NCBI GenBank assembly: GCA_014896635.1
Contig: JADBKA010000262.1
Coordinates: forward strand, 1 to 6,385
Reading direction: 5' to 3'
DNA: 6,385 nucleotides
Source of the DNA: Ktedonobacteraceae bacterium
GTDB taxonomy: Bacteria > Chloroflexota > Ktedonobacteria > Ktedonobacterales > Ktedonobacteraceae
Every line of letters starts with the position of its first letter. Positions within the stretch are counted from its first letter, which is position 1. Made by a program: the position numbers and the translations under genes. The notes under the pieces are model-generated. The model was given only the letters and a program-made list of their open reading frames with translations, was not told the origin of the DNA and ran no database searches. Shown piece after piece: positions 5,685 to 6,385 of the stretch.

Positions 5685-6385
5685 TTAGCGTTCTAGTTCG
5701 TACATCACGTTCGCTACAGCCGCGATAGCAGCGGTTTCGGCGCGCATAATGCGTGGTCCAAGCGTGACCGCTCGCACGCCGTATTTACGTGCCAGTTCCA
5801 CTTCCTCAGCCAGAAATCCCCCCTCAGGTCCGATGAACAATACAACAGTCAATTGCTGAGCAGTCTCATGCTTGCTCAAACCGTGCAGGGCTTCTTGCAA
5901 GGCTGCGCGTAAACCCAGTTCTCGCTCCTCTTCCCAGGGGATGAACGCCAGCGCCCTATCGGGGATATCATGAAACGCTTGCATCAACTGACGAGTCGGA
6001 AGCAGTTCGGGAATGCGTGCGCGGCCACACTGCTCGGTCGCTTCCTGGAGAATACGCTGCCAGCGCTGGATCTTGCTGGAGCCAGTCTCTTCCAGGCCAG
6101 CCGTCGAGCGGCGGCACAGCACCGGCACAAACGTCGAGACGCCGAGTTCCGTTCCTTTTTCCAGTATCCACTCAAAGCGGGCAGATTTGAGCAGTCCCTG
6201 GCAGAGCACAATCCTCACTGGTGATTCGTACAGGCCGCTCCGCCGTTCCAGGACCTCTACCTCAACTCCTGTACGTTCGCTTCTCACCACCGTGCAGAGC
6301 AGCTCGTCTCCACTGTTATCAAGCAGTATAAGCTGCTCGCCAGCAGCCAGGCGCAGGACACTGCGTACCTGATGCGCTAGTCTGT
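5685..6385 (-). CDS. rsmE: 16S rRNA (uracil1498-N3)-methyltransferase RsmE, N-terminus beyond the window
   Basis: RsmE uses S-adenosylmethionine to methylate N3 of U1498 in helix 44 of 16S rRNA in the small ribosomal subunit. The frame stays open to the right edge, giving 232 visible residues against about 240-250 for the family, so only some 10-20 residues are missing. The first visible part, HQVRSVLRLAAGEQLILLD, is the PUA-like N-terminal RNA-binding domain. The SPOUT (trefoil-knot) part follows, with KGTELGV and EQCGR in its first half, FIGPEGGF at about 183-190 and LGPRIMRAETA at about 208-218. The last two form the cofactor-binding knot. GTG 6290 is not the start, because family sequence continues upstream of it. 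The gene is convergent with the small acidic gene and has no obvious terminator in the 17-bp gap. No sign of damage. Confidence 0.93.
   Translation of the reverse strand, partial: RLAHQVRSVLRLAAGEQLILLDNSGDELLCTVVRSERTGVEVEVLERRSGLYESPVRIVLCQGLLKSARFEWILEKGTELGVSTFVPVLCRRSTAGLEETGSSKIQRWQRILQEATEQCGRARIPELLPTRQLMQAFHDIPDRALAFIPWEEERELGLRAALQEALHGLSKHETAQQLTVVLFIGPEGGFLAEEVELARKYGVRAVTLGPRIMRAETAAIAAVANVMYELER

Noticed and set aside
5685..6290. A complete RsmE of 201 aa starting at GTG 6290
   Set aside because: Family sequence (VLRLAAGEQLILLD) continues upstream in the same frame to the window edge, so the gene is cut by the window and not short.

Overview
The window has moderately high GC and reads mostly on the minus strand. 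It looks like a chromosomal segment from a Chloroflexota bacterium, most likely of the Ktedonobacteria type. That assignment is an inference. It rests on the pairing of a SWIM zinc-finger protein with a helicase-associated-domain protein and on G/C-rich intergenic repeats of the form GGGGGACACCCCC, not on any marker gene.

Layout from left to right. The 5' two thirds of a minus-strand tRNA-Gly(GCC) opens the window, with a clear sigma-70-like promoter behind it. A degenerate copy of an intergenic repeat follows. Two large minus-strand genes then fill about 276-5055: upstream a SWIM + SAP-like protein of about 807 aa, downstream a helicase-associated-domain (PF13625-like) protein of about 789 aa. 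They overlap by 14 bp and are probably one operon. Aligned by eye they resemble each other over most of their length, so they look like ancient tandem paralogues. Neither carries a helicase motor.

The 369-bp gap 5056-5424 holds a plus-strand promoter candidate, a terminator-like hairpin with six Ts, a full repeat copy with two further perfect hairpins, a half copy of the same repeat, and then a good promoter and ribosome binding site for an 80-residue acidic protein of unknown function (5425-5667). Convergent to it, 17 bp away, is the 3' part of rsmE, the 16S rRNA m3U1498 methyltransferase gene, which runs off the right edge.

Functionally, the tRNA and rsmE are translation housekeeping. The two large proteins are probably nucleic-acid-binding accessory factors of unknown process. 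The most unusual points are their shared architecture, the hairpin repeat family, and a possible short transcript of about 160 nt in the 5.1-5.26 kb gap. No CRISPR array, transposase or phage gene is visible.
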